The notes: generated by a model from the letters alone, not told the origin. A stretch of 64,000 nucleotides of DNA from Streptomyces sp. DI166 (GCF_900091315.1 NZ_FLSP01000014.1:1-64000); one strand, 5' to 3'. Shown: positions 7,815 through 16,667, counted from the stretch's first letter. Made by a program: numbers and translations.

Positions 7815-8867
7815 TCAGCGGGCGGAGCCGCCGTCCTCCCCGGACCCGCAGCCGCACGAGTCACGGTGCTGGAACGTCGGCTGGATCAGGACCCGGCGCG
7901 GAGGCAGGTCGGGGTGCGAGATCCGGGACAGGGCCAGCTCGAATGCCTGCTCGCCGATCATCAGGGTGGGCTGGGCGATCGCGGTCAGCCGGGGCTGGAA
8001 CAGGTCCGACCACTCGAAGTCGTCGAAGGCGACCAGCGCGATGTCGTCGGGGACGCGGATGCCGGCGGACCGCAGTCCCCGCATCGTCCCGATGGTCATC
8101 TGGTTGTTGCCCACGACGAGCGCGGTCGGCGGCCTGGACAGGTGCAGGAGCTTGGTGACCGCGTGCTGTGCGGGGGGCGCCTGGGAGTCACCCGGGACCA
8201 AGTACTCGTCCCGCCTGGGGATGTTGTTGCGCTCCAGGCCCCGCCGGTAGCCGCGGACGCGTTCCTCCGACGTGGCCAGCCCGGGGCGGCCGGAGATCAT
8301 CGCGATCCGGGTGTGGCCGATCTCCGCGAGGTGGTCGACGAGACGGGCGGTGGACTCGATGTTCTCCACGCCGATCTGGTCGACCTCCTCCCGCACGAAG
8401 CGGTCCAGCACCGTCACGGGGATGCCGGCCTGCCTGGCGTAGCTCAGCGTCCGCGCCGCGTCGCCGGACGGGGCGAGCACGATCGCGCTCACCCTGCGCC
8501 GGAGCAGTTCGCCCACGGCCCGCAGTTCTGTGTCCGCGTCGTCGTGGGTCTCGGCCAGCAGCAGGGAGTAGCCCTCCTTGGTCGCCCGGCGGTCGAGTCC
8601 GTGCACGACGTCGGCGAAGTAGGGGTTGGAGATCGCGGACATCGCGAGCCCGATGGTGCCGAACTCCTCGCGCTGCTGCCGCGCCTGCTTCTCGGGGACG
8701 TAACCGCAGGCGGCCACCGCGTCGTGCACGAGACGGACCGTGTCCGGGGCCACCGTGCGGGTTCTGTTCAGCACGTGAGAGACCGTCGAGACGGAAACAC
8801 CCGCGATGCGCGCCACGTCGCTCATCGTGGCGGTCTGACGGGGACGCCTGCCTGCCATGAACGGCAT
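7815..8867 (-). CDS. LacI-family regulator, twin 1
   Basis: About 350 residues from ATG 8867; an in-frame ATG at 8858 (MAGRRPRQTA) is equally possible, and neither has a clear ribosome site. The N-terminal helix-turn-helix is MSDVARIAGVSVSTVSHVLN, followed by a periplasmic-binding-protein-like sensor (GLAMSAISNPYFADVVHGLD, ISGRPGLATSEERVRGYR, ALVVGNNQMTIG) and a Cys-rich tail SCGCGSG. It is very similar over its whole length to the protein at 18565-19602, which implies a duplication and probably the same operator. A TTTGCGCAAA site lies directly upstream of its start. Transcribed divergently from the RsbW-like ATPase gene. Confidence 0.92.
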   Translation of the reverse strand: MPFMAGRRPRQTATMSDVARIAGVSVSTVSHVLNRTRTVAPDTVRLVHDAVAACGYVPEKQARQQREEFGTIGLAMSAISNPYFADVVHGLDRRATKEGYSLLLAETHDDADTELRAVGELLRRRVSAIVLAPSGDAARTLSYARQAGIPVTVLDRFVREEVDQIGVENIESTARLVDHLAEIGHTRIAMISGRPGLATSEERVRGYRRGLERNNIPRRDEYLVPGDSQAPPAQHAVTKLLHLSRPPTALVVGNNQMTIGTMRGLRSAGIRVPDDIALVAFDDFEWSDLFQPRLTAIAQPTLMIGEQAFELALSRISHPDLPPRRVLIQPTFQHRDSCGCGSGEDGGSAR

Positions 8868-8889
8868 ACTAGCAAAATTTGCGCAAACG
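8868..8889. promoter_or_regulatory. LacI operator site A (TTTGCGCAAA)
   Basis: A perfect 10-bp palindrome TTTGCGCAAA at 8878-8887, with AGCAAAAT on its left forming the weaker half-site. It directly abuts the start codon of LacI twin 1, as expected for autorepression. It matches the half-site TTGCGCAAAG found at five other places in the window. Confidence 0.75.
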
Positions 8890-8942
8890 GAACCGCCCCG
8901 GATGGGGGTGCCCGGCCTCGGCAAGGAGGCGGCGGAAGTGGG

Positions 8943-8963
8943 TGGCAAAGCTTTGCGCAAAGT
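8943..8963. promoter_or_regulatory. LacI operator site B
   Basis: GGCAAAGCTTTGCGCAAAG contains the complete half-site CTTTGCGCAA plus GCAAAG of the opposite half. It lies 78 bases upstream of the RsbW-like gene and 76 bases upstream of LacI twin 1, so it can serve either divergent promoter. Confidence 0.72.
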
Positions 8964-9038
8964 CTTTACGGGGTGTCGCGCCGCCCTGTAACTTCCCTGT
9001 GTGCCGCCGGACAGGGGGCAGGTGAGGAGGTAGCCATC

Positions 9039-9518
9039 ATGTTCACGAAAGCCGCCGGACTCGCCGCCCCACAGGCCGACGCCGTCTGCTCCATGGCCAC
9101 TACCAGTGAGGCGGTGCCCGCCCTGCGGGCCTTCGCCCGGGACACGGCCCGGCGCTGGGGGATGGCCGAGGATGCGGTCCACGCCGTGCGCGTGACCGTC
9201 TCCGAACTGGTCACCAACGCCGTCCTGCACAGCGGCAGCCCCGACGTCGAACTCGGCATGCGCCTGCGGGGTGCCACCGTGACCGTCCTGGTGAAGGACA
9301 ACGGCACATGGCTGCCCCGCGAGCCGTCACCGGTGCGGCGGTGCGAGTCCGACCGGACCCGGGGCCGCGGCCTGAACATCGTCCGCGCCTACGCCACGCA
9401 CTGCTCCGTCGAGTCCTCGGTGAACGGCACCCGGGTCCGCGCCGAGTTCGATGTGTCGGCGCCCGCCCCTGAGTTCGCAGCCTTCGACGCCGAACTCATG
9501 GCTGTCGCCGCTCTGTAG
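9039..9518 (+). CDS. RsbW-like ATP-binding regulatory protein
   Basis: 159 residues from ATG 9039 with a strong GAGGAGG ribosome site. It is a single HATPase_c_2 domain of the anti-sigma-factor kinase type: N-box VTVSELVTNAVLHSG, G1-like VKDNG, and G2-like DRTRGRGLNIVRAY. Streptomyces encode many such proteins; known ones bind sigma factors or phosphorylate anti-sigma antagonists, but no cognate partner is visible nearby. Its promoter region carries sugar-type LacI operators, which is unusual. The 3' end overlaps the convergent LacI gene by 23 bases. Confidence 0.85.
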   Translation: MFTKAAGLAAPQADAVCSMATTSEAVPALRAFARDTARRWGMAEDAVHAVRVTVSELVTNAVLHSGSPDVELGMRLRGATVTVLVKDNGTWLPREPSPVRRCESDRTRGRGLNIVRAYATHCSVESSVNGTRVRAEFDVSAPAPEFAAFDAELMAVAAL

Positions 9519-10530
9519 AGGGCGGGCCCGGCTGCTCCGCGCACCCGCAGGACCGGCGGTGCGTCAGCCGGGGCCGCAGGCGCTCCACGCGCGGGGGTGC
9601 GTCCGGGTCCGCGAGGCGTTCGAGGAGGAGCTGGACCGCGCGCTCCCCGAGGGTGCCGGTGGGCTGGGCGAAGGCGGTCAGCGGCGGGTCGAACAGGTCG
9701 GCGCCCGGCAGGTCGTCGTAGGAGACCAGGGCCATGTCCTGAGGGATGATCAGGCCGGCCGTCCGCAGGGCCTGCATCGCGCCGATGACCATGGCGTTGT
9801 TGCCGACGATCACGGCGGTCGGAGGAGTGCCGGCGGCCAGCAGCCGCTCCATGGCCGCGCGGCCGCCGGGGATGTCGGAGTTGCCGTCGGCCACCAGGGA
9901 GGGGTCGTAGGGCAGTCCGCCCCGGGTCAGGCCCAGGCGGTAGCCGGTGAGGCGTTCCCTGCTGGTGCCGAGGCCCGACTTGCCGCCGATCAGGCCGATC
10001 CGGGTGTGGCCCAGCGCGGTGAAGTGGTCGACCAGGGAGGCGGTGGCCTCCTCGTTCTCCGGGCCGATCTGGTCGAAGCGGTCGTCGACGACCCGGTCCA
10101 CCAGCACCGTGGGCGTCCTGGACTCCCGCAAGTGGTCCAGAGTGCGTCCGGGGCTGACCGAGGCCGCGAGGATGACGCCGTCCACGCGGCGCTGGCGCAG
10201 GCTGCGCACCACCTCGTACTCACGCTCGGGTTCGTCGTGCGAGTCGGCGAGGAGCAGGGTCAGTCCGGCGCGTACGGCCGCCTGGTCGACGCCCGCGAGG
10301 ACGCCCGCGAAGAAGGGGTTCGTGATCGCCGACACGACCACGCCGATGGAGCTGGTGCTCGACATGGCGAGGGAGCGGGCCAGGGAGTTGGGTGTGTAGC
10401 CGGTGCGGGCGATGGCCTCCTCGACCCTGCGCCGGGTCTCCTCGCGCACCGGCCGGGTCCCGTTGACCACGTAGGAAACCGTGGCGATGGACACGCCCGC
10501 GACGCGTGCCACCTCGGTCATGGTCGTCAC
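9496..10530 (-). CDS. LacI-family repressor of the rhamnose-type transporter
   Basis: 344 residues; GTG at 10530 has AGGTGA upstream at good spacing, better placed than ATG 10521. Helix-turn-helix MTEVARVAGVSIATVSYVVN, then a sugar-binding sensor (SAITNPFFAGVLAGVD, IGGKSGLGTSRERLTGYR, VIVGNNAMVIGAMQ) and a tail SCGCAEQ. It is divergent from the CUT2 transporter operon, and the space between holds three GCGCTTA-centred operators. It is clearly distinct from the twin LacI proteins and from their TTGCGCAA operators. Effector likely L-rhamnose or a related deoxy- or methyl-sugar; inferred from the transporter. Confidence 0.9.
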   Translation of the reverse strand: MTTMTEVARVAGVSIATVSYVVNGTRPVREETRRRVEEAIARTGYTPNSLARSLAMSSTSSIGVVVSAITNPFFAGVLAGVDQAAVRAGLTLLLADSHDEPEREYEVVRSLRQRRVDGVILAASVSPGRTLDHLRESRTPTVLVDRVVDDRFDQIGPENEEATASLVDHFTALGHTRIGLIGGKSGLGTSRERLTGYRLGLTRGGLPYDPSLVADGNSDIPGGRAAMERLLAAGTPPTAVIVGNNAMVIGAMQALRTAGLIIPQDMALVSYDDLPGADLFDPPLTAFAQPTGTLGERAVQLLLERLADPDAPPRVERLRPRLTHRRSCGCAEQPGPPSTERRQP

Positions 10531-10580
10531 GGGATCACCTTCGTCGCTGTCGGGCCGGGCGCTGTCATCGGTCCGGCTGT

Positions 10581-10596
10581 TGTTAATCGCTTAGAT
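10581..10596. promoter_or_regulatory. LacI operator 1 of the rhamnose-type operon
   Basis: TGTTAATCGCTTAGAT, a two-sided match to TGTTAAGCGCTTAACA with a central CG, the classic LacI-family arrangement. It is closest to the repressor gene. Confidence 0.65.
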
Positions 10597-10614
10597 TACC
10601 GGCCGGTCCCCCCT

Positions 10615-10630
10615 TGTTAAGCGCTTAACG
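10615..10630. promoter_or_regulatory. LacI operator 2 of the rhamnose-type operon
   Basis: TGTTAAGCGCTTAACG with a perfect 14-bp palindrome GTTAAGCGCTTAAC and central CG. It is the strongest of three sites between the divergent repressor and transporter genes. Confidence 0.8.
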
Positions 10631-10658
10631 CGCCCTTAATGTGGCGGCCGGTCGACGA

Positions 10659-10674
10659 ATCTAAGCGCTTAACA
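10659..10674. promoter_or_regulatory. LacI operator 3 of the rhamnose-type operon
   Basis: ATCTAAGCGCTTAACA, a near-palindrome sharing the AAGCGCTT core. It lies 62 bases upstream of the transporter start. Spacings of 34 and 44 bases between site starts would permit looping or cooperative binding. Confidence 0.72.
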
Positions 10675-10735
10675 CATTCGCGACCCGCCGCCCCCGTCCC
10701 CACCCTCTCTCCACCCCGACCTCACAGGAGCCGCG

Positions 10736-13309
10736 ATGGACACTGCCCGTACTCGAAGTCGCGCCCCCGGAGCCGCGGTGGCCGCCCCGCCGCGCGGCGC
10801 CGTCGCCATGGAACTCCTCGACGCGGCCAAGGTGTTCGGCTCGACCACCGTTCTCGACGGGGTGTCCCTGAGTCTGCGCCGCGGCGAGGTGCTCGGCCTG
10901 CTCGGTGAGAACGGCGCGGGCAAGAGCACCTGCGTCAAGATCCTGGCCGGGGTGCACCGGCCGGACCGGGGCGTCGTCCGCATGGGCGACCGCGACCTGG
11001 TCCTCCACGGTCCCGCCGACGCCCGCCGGCACGGAGTGGCCGTGGTGCACCAGCACCCGGGCCTGTTCGGCGACCTCTCCATCGCCGAGAACATCCACAC
11101 CGGCCGGCTGCCCCGCACCCGCACCGGCGCGGTCGACTTCCGGCTGATGCGCGAGGAGGCCGCCCGCTGGCTCGCCGTGCTGGGCCTGGACCGCGACCCC
11201 GGTCTGCCGGTGTCCGAGCTGTCCACCTCCGAGCAGCAGCTCGTGGAGATCGCCCGCGCCCTCGCGGGCGAGGCCGAGGTGCTGATCCTCGACGAGCCGA
11301 CCGCCGCCCTGTCCGCCGCGGAGGTGGCCACCCTGGAGGGCGTCATCCACCGGCTGCGGGAACGCGGCGTGGCGATGATGTTCGTCGGCCACCGGATGGA
11401 GGAGATCTTCCGGATCTGCGACCGGCTCGCCGTCCTGCGCGACGGACGGCTGCTGAAGACCGTACGCAGCCGTGACATCACCCAGCGGGACGCGGTTGCC
11501 CTGATGGTCGGCCGGGAACTCACCGACCTCTACCCCGAGCGCGAGGTCACACCGGGCGACGCCGTCCTCCAGGTCAACGGCCTCTCCCGGAAGGGGGAGT
11601 TCGAGGATGTCGACCTCACGGTGCGGGCGGGGGAGATCGTGGGGCTCGCCGGGCTCGTGGGCAGCGGCCGTACCGAACTGGCTCGCGTGCTCTTCGGAGT
11701 GCGGCGGCCGGACTCCGGCGAGATCCGGCTGAACGGGGAACCGGTCGCCCCGCGGTCCGTCGCCGACGCGCTCTCGCGCGGTATCGCCTACGTCTCGGAG
11801 GACCGCCGCGGGCAGAGCGTGATCGAGGAGTTCTCCGTCCTGGAGAACGCCACACTCCCCGTCATCGACAAGGCGACCCGGTTCGGCCTGGTGCTCCGGC
11901 GTGCTCAACTCGCCCTGGTGTCAGGTGCCCTGGAGCGGATGAAGCTGCGCTCCGCCGGGTACGACCAGCCGGTCGGGGCCCTGTCGGGCGGCAACCAGCA
12001 GAAGGTCGTGCTCGCGAAGTGGCTCGCCGTGCAGCCGCGGCTGCTGATCCTCGACGAGCCGACCCAGGGCATCGACATCGGCGCCAAGGCCGAGGTGCAC
12101 CGGATCGTCAACTCCCTCGCGGAGAAGGGCATGGCGATCCTGCTGATCTCCTCGGACCTGCCGGAACTGCTCGGCATGTCCGACCGCGTCCTGGTCATGC
12201 GGCACGGCTCGGTGGCCGCCGAGTTCGACCGGGACCAGGCGACTCCCTACGCCGTGGGGCTGGCCGCCACCGGAGTCGGCGAGGAAGGCGCGCCCGAGGC
12301 CCGGAAGGCGTCGGCGGAGGCGGACCGCCCCTCCGGGCGATCGCTGTGGGCCCGGCTCCGCTCCCGCCGGGAGACCGGACTGCTCATGGCGCTGCTCGCG
12401 CTGGTCCTGCCGCTCAGCCTGCTCAACCCCCAGTTCCTGTCGCTCGGCAACCTGTCCGACCTGACCATCAGCGCCGCCCTGCTCGGCACCGTGGCCCTCG
12501 GTCAGCTGCTGGTCATGCTGACCCGCAACATCGATCTGTCGGTGTCGTCGGTCATCGGACTGACCGCCTTCGCCTCGGCCTCGCTGATCAAGGACCATCC
12601 CGGCCTGCCGATCGTCGTCCCCGTGCTCCTGGCCTGCGCGATCGGGCTGGTCTGCGGAGTGTTCAACGGACTGGTGGTGTCGTACGGACAGGTGCCCTCC
12701 ATTGTGGCCACGCTCGGCACGCTGGCGCTCTTCCGCGGCATCGACGCGATGATGTCCGCGGGCAAGCAGGTCGCCGCGGGTGAGGTCCCGGATGCCTGGC
12801 TGGCGTGGACGGCGGCGAAACCGCTCGGTGTGTCCGTGCTCATCTGGATCAGCCTGGCGCTCTTCGCCGCGGCCGGGTTCGCGCTGGGCCGCACCAGACA
12901 GGGCCGCGAGCTGTACGCCTCGGGCTCCAACCCGGCCGGTGCCCGGCAGATCGGCATTCCGGTGGACCGGCACGTGCTCGCCGCGTTCACCGTGTCCGGG
13001 CTGCTCGCCGGACTGGTTGGCGCCCTGTGGGCCTCGCACTACGGCACCGTCGACGGCCAGGCGGCCTACGGTCTCGAACTCACCGTCATCGCCTCGGTCG
13101 TGGTCGGCGGAGTCGCCCTGCGCGGAGGTTCCGGCACCGTGCAGCAGGTCGCCCTCGGCACCTTCACCCTGCTGGTGATCGAGAACGTGCTCACCCTGGT
13201 GCGTGTCGACTCCCGCTATCTGCAGGCCGTGTTCGGCGCCGTGATCCTCGTCGCCGTCTCGTTCGACGCGGCCCTCGCCCGCCGCCGCTCCCATCGGAGG
13301 GCCGTCTGA
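10736..13309 (+). CDS. CUT2 sugar ABC transporter, ATPase-permease fusion (rhamnose type)
   Basis: 857 residues from ATG 10736 with AGGAG upstream. Two ATPase modules: Walker A GENGAGKS at about 57-64, LSTSEQQ signature and LILDEPTAAL; then a degenerate second Walker A (GLVGSGRTEL), LSGGNQQK and LILDEPTQGID. From about residue 540 a RbsC-like permease with roughly ten helices follows (NIDLSVSSVIGLTAFASA, QVPSIVATLGTLALFRGI). Fusion of the RhaT-like ATPase to a RhaP-like permease is known in actinobacterial rhamnose systems. The second permease starts one base before this stop (TGATG). No rhamnose isomerase, kinase or aldolase is in the window, so the substrate is inferred from architecture. 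Confidence 0.88.
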   Translation: MDTARTRSRAPGAAVAAPPRGAVAMELLDAAKVFGSTTVLDGVSLSLRRGEVLGLLGENGAGKSTCVKILAGVHRPDRGVVRMGDRDLVLHGPADARRHGVAVVHQHPGLFGDLSIAENIHTGRLPRTRTGAVDFRLMREEAARWLAVLGLDRDPGLPVSELSTSEQQLVEIARALAGEAEVLILDEPTAALSAAEVATLEGVIHRLRERGVAMMFVGHRMEEIFRICDRLAVLRDGRLLKTVRSRDITQRDAVALMVGRELTDLYPEREVTPGDAVLQVNGLSRKGEFEDVDLTVRAGEIVGLAGLVGSGRTELARVLFGVRRPDSGEIRLNGEPVAPRSVADALSRGIAYVSEDRRGQSVIEEFSVLENATLPVIDKATRFGLVLRRAQLALVSGALERMKLRSAGYDQPVGALSGGNQQKVVLAKWLAVQPRLLILDEPTQGIDIGAKAEVHRIVNSLAEKGMAILLISSDLPELLGMSDRVLVMRHGSVAAEFDRDQATPYAVGLAATGVGEEGAPEARKASAEADRPSGRSLWARLRSRRETGLLMALLALVLPLSLLNPQFLSLGNLSDLTISAALLGTVALGQLLVMLTRNIDLSVSSVIGLTAFASASLIKDHPGLPIVVPVLLACAIGLVCGVFNGLVVSYGQVPSIVATLGTLALFRGIDAMMSAGKQVAAGEVPDAWLAWTAAKPLGVSVLIWISLALFAAAGFALGRTRQGRELYASGSNPAGARQIGIPVDRHVLAAFTVSGLLAGLVGALWASHYGTVDGQAAYGLELTVIASVVVGGVALRGGSGTVQQVALGTFTLLVIENVLTLVRVDSRYLQAVFGAVILVAVSFDAALARRRSHRRAV

Positions 13310-14316
13310 TGCGCACCTCCCTGCGGGCCCGGCTCACCAGCTGGGACTACATCCTCGCCGCTCTCGTCGTCGTGCTGCTGGTGGCGGCCTCGCTCACCCA
13401 GCCCGGTTTCGCCGGCGGGTTCAACTTCGCCAACTCGGTCTCGCAGATGTCGGACAAGGCCCTGCTGGTCCTCCCGCTCGCCCTGCTGATCATCGCCCGG
13501 GAGATCGACATCTCCGTGGCCAGCGTCGCCGGACTCAGCGGCGTCGTCCTCGGCATGGCCCTTGAGGCCGGCGGCCCGCTGCCGCTCGCCATCACCCTGG
13601 CGCTGCTCGCCGGAACGCTGTGCGGGGCGCTCAACGGCGTACTGGTCACCTTCGTCGGGCTGCCCTCCCTCGTGGTCACCCTCGGCACGCTCGCCCTGTT
13701 CCGCGGCCTGTGCTACGTGCTGCTCGGTGGGACCCCGATCACCGACATCCCCCTGTCCCTCACCACGTTCGGCAACGAGACGATCCCGCGCACCTACGTG
13801 CCCTGGGACATCGTGCCCTTCCTGGTCCTCGCCCCGCTGTTCGCGTTGTATCTGCACCGCACCGCCGCGGGGCGCCGTACCTACGCCATCGGCGGCGGGC
13901 CGGACATCGCCCGCTACGCGGGCGTCCGCCTGAACCGCATCCGGTTCGGACTGTTCGTCGTCTCCGGCGCCGTCGCCGCGCTCGCCGGGGTCATCACCGT
14001 GGCCCGCACCAGCCAGGCCGCCCCGGACGGCGCTCTGGGCTTCGAACTCGACGCCATCACCGTCGTGTTCCTCGGCGGGGTCAGCGTGCTGGGCGGCAAG
14101 GGCCGGATGCCCGGCGTCTGCTGGGCGCTCGTCCTCGTGGTCGGCCTGCGCAGCATGCTCCAGCTCGGCAATGTCAGCGGATACGCCCAGAGCGCGGCCG
14201 TAGGAGCCCTGCTGATCCTCTCGCTGCTGGCCACCAACACCGCCCACCGCGTCCACGCCGCGCTGACCCGGCGCCGGCTGCGCGCACTCGCGGTACGGGA
14301 GTCGGCGGTCCCCTGA
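13309..14316 (+). CDS. CUT2 sugar ABC permease (RhaQ-like)
   Basis: 335 residues, ATG at 13309 sharing one base with the previous stop, so translationally coupled. RbsC-family permease with about nine to ten helices and the motifs REIDISVASVAGLSGVV, GLPSLVVTLGTLALFRGL and FLGGVSVLGGKGRMPG. It pairs with the permease half of the upstream fusion to form a heteromeric channel, as in RhaP/RhaQ or LsrC/LsrD systems. Confidence 0.88.
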   Translation: MRTSLRARLTSWDYILAALVVVLLVAASLTQPGFAGGFNFANSVSQMSDKALLVLPLALLIIAREIDISVASVAGLSGVVLGMALEAGGPLPLAITLALLAGTLCGALNGVLVTFVGLPSLVVTLGTLALFRGLCYVLLGGTPITDIPLSLTTFGNETIPRTYVPWDIVPFLVLAPLFALYLHRTAAGRRTYAIGGGPDIARYAGVRLNRIRFGLFVVSGAVAALAGVITVARTSQAAPDGALGFELDAITVVFLGGVSVLGGKGRMPGVCWALVLVVGLRSMLQLGNVSGYAQSAAVGALLILSLLATNTAHRVHAALTRRRLRALAVRESAVP

Positions 14317-14424
14317 GCCGAAGCGCCCCTTCAGGACCAGCGGAACACCCGCTTCAAGAGCCCCACGCAAGACCCGGTTCACAACCCCCACGCAAGACCG
14401 CACCACCCCCCGGAACGGAGAACC

Positions 14425-15459
14425 ATGATGATGCGTCGCAGATCGATCGCGCTGGCCGTGACCCTGGCACTGGGCGCCGCGGTGAGCGGATGCGCCGGTG
14501 AGGACGGGGGCGCGAGCAAGGCCGCGGACACCTGCTCCTCTGGGCCGGTGACTGTCGGCTATCTGCCCAAGCTCGGCACCGACCCGTACATGACGACCCT
14601 GCGCGACGGCGCGAAGGCGGCGGCGGAGGAGATCGGCGGGGAGGTCGTCTACACGGCGCCCAGCGAGGCCACGGGCGCCGCCCAGATCCCGTTCGTCAAC
14701 CAGCTCATCGCCCAGAAGGTGGGTGCCATCGTCATCTCCGGAAGCGACCTCAACGGCGCGGCCGCGGCACTGAGGAAGGCCCGGCGGGCGGGCATCAAGG
14801 TCATCTCCGTCGACTCCGACGTGGCCACCGACGCGCGCTCCCTGTTCGTCAACCAGGCCAAGACCTCCGAGCTGGGCGCGAAGATGCTCGACAGCATGGC
14901 CGAACTCATCGGTCACAAGGGCGAGTTCGCGGTGCTGTCGTCCACCGAGACGGCTGTCAACCAGAACGCCTGGATCGAGGACATGAAGTCCCGGCTGGCC
15001 ACCGATCCGAAACTCAAGGACATGAAACTGGTGACGGTCGCCTACGGCCAGGAGAAGGCCGACGTGAACGCCCAGAAGGCGAAGTCGCTCGTGCAGGCGT
15101 ACCCGAAGCTCAAGGGCATCATCGTCCCGGCCGGCATCGGCCTGCCCGCCGCGGCGGAGGCGCTGTCCCAGACCGGTGACCTCGGCCGGGTGAAGCTGAC
15201 CGGACTGGCCCCGGCCTCGTTGATCAAGAAGTACATTCGCGGCGGGGACGTGCAGGACATCTGGTGGAACGTGCACGACCTCGGCGGGCTGTCCTACCAC
15301 GCGGCCCAGGCGCTCGCGCAGTGCAAGGTGAAGGCCGAGCCCGGTGAGCGGATACCGGCCGGGGAGCTCGGCACGTACACGGTCGGCGAGCGCGGCGAGG
15401 TGGTGCTGGGCCCGGCCACCGTCGTCACACCGAAGAACATCGACGACTTCGAGTTCTGA
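14425..15459 (+). CDS. Sugar-binding lipoprotein (RhaS/LsrB-like)
   Basis: 344 residues from ATG 14425 with GGAGAA upstream. Signal peptide with lipobox VSGC places it on the outer membrane face. Type I periplasmic-binding fold: VGYLPKLGTDPYMTTLRDGAK, ITAQKVGAIVISGSDLN-like helix, VISVDSDVATDARSLFVNQ, and AVLSSTETAVNQNAWIEDMK. This last pattern is typical of rhamnose and AI-2 binding proteins. It delivers ligand to the two upstream permease components. The 108-base gap from the permease gene holds a twice-repeated CCCCACGCAAGACC; a terminator follows at 15491-15543. Confidence 0.85.
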   Translation: MMMRRRSIALAVTLALGAAVSGCAGEDGGASKAADTCSSGPVTVGYLPKLGTDPYMTTLRDGAKAAAEEIGGEVVYTAPSEATGAAQIPFVNQLIAQKVGAIVISGSDLNGAAAALRKARRAGIKVISVDSDVATDARSLFVNQAKTSELGAKMLDSMAELIGHKGEFAVLSSTETAVNQNAWIEDMKSRLATDPKLKDMKLVTVAYGQEKADVNAQKAKSLVQAYPKLKGIIVPAGIGLPAAAEALSQTGDLGRVKLTGLAPASLIKKYIRGGDVQDIWWNVHDLGGLSYHAAQALAQCKVKAEPGERIPAGELGTYTVGERGEVVLGPATVVTPKNIDDFEF

Positions 15460-15490
15460 GCACTTCCAGTTCCGAGTTCTTCCCGAGGGC

Positions 15491-15543
15491 GCGGGCGGTC
15501 CCCTGTCCCCGAGGGCTTCTCCCCTCGATGGGGGACCGTCCGC
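15491..15543 (+). terminator. Terminator after the rhamnose-type operon
   Basis: GCGGGCGGTCCCC pairs with GGGGACCGTCCGC (one G-T pair), and the loop holds a nested CGAGGG/CCCTCG stem. It lies between the binding-protein stop and the next operator/promoter, consistent with separating two operons. No T-run. Confidence 0.7.
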
Positions 15544-15548
15544 ACCTC

Positions 15549-15572
15549 ATGGCGCAAAGCTTTGCGCAATTG
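15549..15572. promoter_or_regulatory. LacI operator site E, upstream of Frc-like operon
   Basis: GCGCAAAGCTTTGCGC (15552-15567) is a perfect 16-bp palindrome continuing into AA, the most symmetric copy of the TTGCGCAAAG/CTTTGCGCAA operator. It lies about 75 bases before the sugar-binding protein start, a natural place for promoter repression by a LacI twin. Confidence 0.8.
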
Positions 15573-15644
15573 CTGTTCGGCCCGGTTTCGGGGCTGTATC
15601 GTCGCATTTGTCGCGCCCGATTGCGGCGTTATCAGGAGGTATTC

Positions 15645-16664
15645 ATGTCTGGGAAGAAGGTGCGGACCAGTGCCGTGGTCATGGTCGCGGCGGCCGCCTG
15701 CGTGGTGACGAGTGCCGCCTGTACGTCCGAGAAGGTCGGCGGCGACTCCTCCGGCAACTCCGGTGACCAGGTCGCGATCGGGCTGGTGACCAAGACCAAC
15801 ACCAACCCGTACTTCGTCGAACTCCGTGAGGCCGCCCTGGCCCAGGCCGACAGGCGCGGTGCGAAACTGATCGCCCTCGCCGGCAAGTTCGACGGGGACA
15901 ACCAGGGCCAGGTCGACGCCATCAACAACCTGGTCGCCCAGAACGTCAAGGGCATCCTGATCACCCCCAGCAGCTCCAAGGGCGTACTCGGGGCCATCGC
16001 GGCGGCCCGGGCCAAGGGCATCCTGGTGATCGCCCTCGACACCGCCACCGACCCGGCCGACGCGGTGGACGCCACGTTCGCCACCGACAACAAGGCCGCC
16101 GGGGTCGCGCAGGGCACGTACGTCCGCGCCGCGCTCGGCAAGGAGGAGCCCAACGTCCTCCTGCTGGACGGCACTCCGGGCTCCACCGTGGACGACCAGC
16201 GCCACACCGGTTTCCTCGAAGGCATGGGCCTCACCGAGAATTCACCGGAGATCAAGGGCACGGCGGTCACCAACGGCGACCAGACCAAGGCCCAGACGGC
16301 GATGGAGAACCTGCTCCAGCGCGACCCCGGTGTCAACGCCGTCTACACCATCAACGAGCCCGCCGCCGCGGGCGCCGCCAAGGCGCTGGGTGCGAAGGCC
16401 GGGTCCGGGGACGTGGTCATCGGCTCCATCGACGGCTCCTGCACCGGTGTGCGCAACGTCAAGGAGGGCCGGTTCGCGGCGACGGTCATGCAGTTCCCGC
16501 AGAAGATGGCGCGGACGGGCGTCGACGCCGTCGTGGAGTACGCCGACAACGGCACCGAGCCCTCCGGCTTCGTCGACACCGGCTCACAGCTCATCACCGA
16601 CGACCCCGTCCCCGGCGTGCCCAGCAAGGACACCGCCTGGGGCCTGAAGAACTGCTGGGGGTGA
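15645..16664 (+). CDS. Sugar-binding lipoprotein (FrcB-like)
   Basis: 339 residues from ATG 15645 behind CAGGAGGT; the frame opens earlier without a ribosome site. Lipoprotein signal ending TSAAC. RbsB-fold sensor: IGLVTKTNTNPYFVELREAA, DAINNLVAQNVKGILITPSSS, VIALDTATDPADAVDATFATDN, YTINEPAAAGAAKAL and VIGSIDGSC. The order binding protein, permease, kinase, with a separate ATPase and a ROK gene nearby, mirrors rhizobial frcBCAK/frcR for fructose, mannose and ribose uptake. Substrate therefore inferred as a ketohexose or related sugar. Confidence 0.85.
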   Translation: MSGKKVRTSAVVMVAAAACVVTSAACTSEKVGGDSSGNSGDQVAIGLVTKTNTNPYFVELREAALAQADRRGAKLIALAGKFDGDNQGQVDAINNLVAQNVKGILITPSSSKGVLGAIAAARAKGILVIALDTATDPADAVDATFATDNKAAGVAQGTYVRAALGKEEPNVLLLDGTPGSTVDDQRHTGFLEGMGLTENSPEIKGTAVTNGDQTKAQTAMENLLQRDPGVNAVYTINEPAAAGAAKALGAKAGSGDVVIGSIDGSCTGVRNVKEGRFAATVMQFPQKMARTGVDAVVEYADNGTEPSGFVDTGSQLITDDPVPGVPSKDTAWGLKNCWG

Positions 16665-16667
16665 GCC

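Noticed and set aside
10736..15459. AI-2 (Lsr) uptake system
   Set aside because: The binding protein resembles LsrB/RhaS generally, but there is no LsrK, LsrF or LsrG; the ATPase-permease fusion with divergent LacI is more typical of actinobacterial rhamnose transporters.
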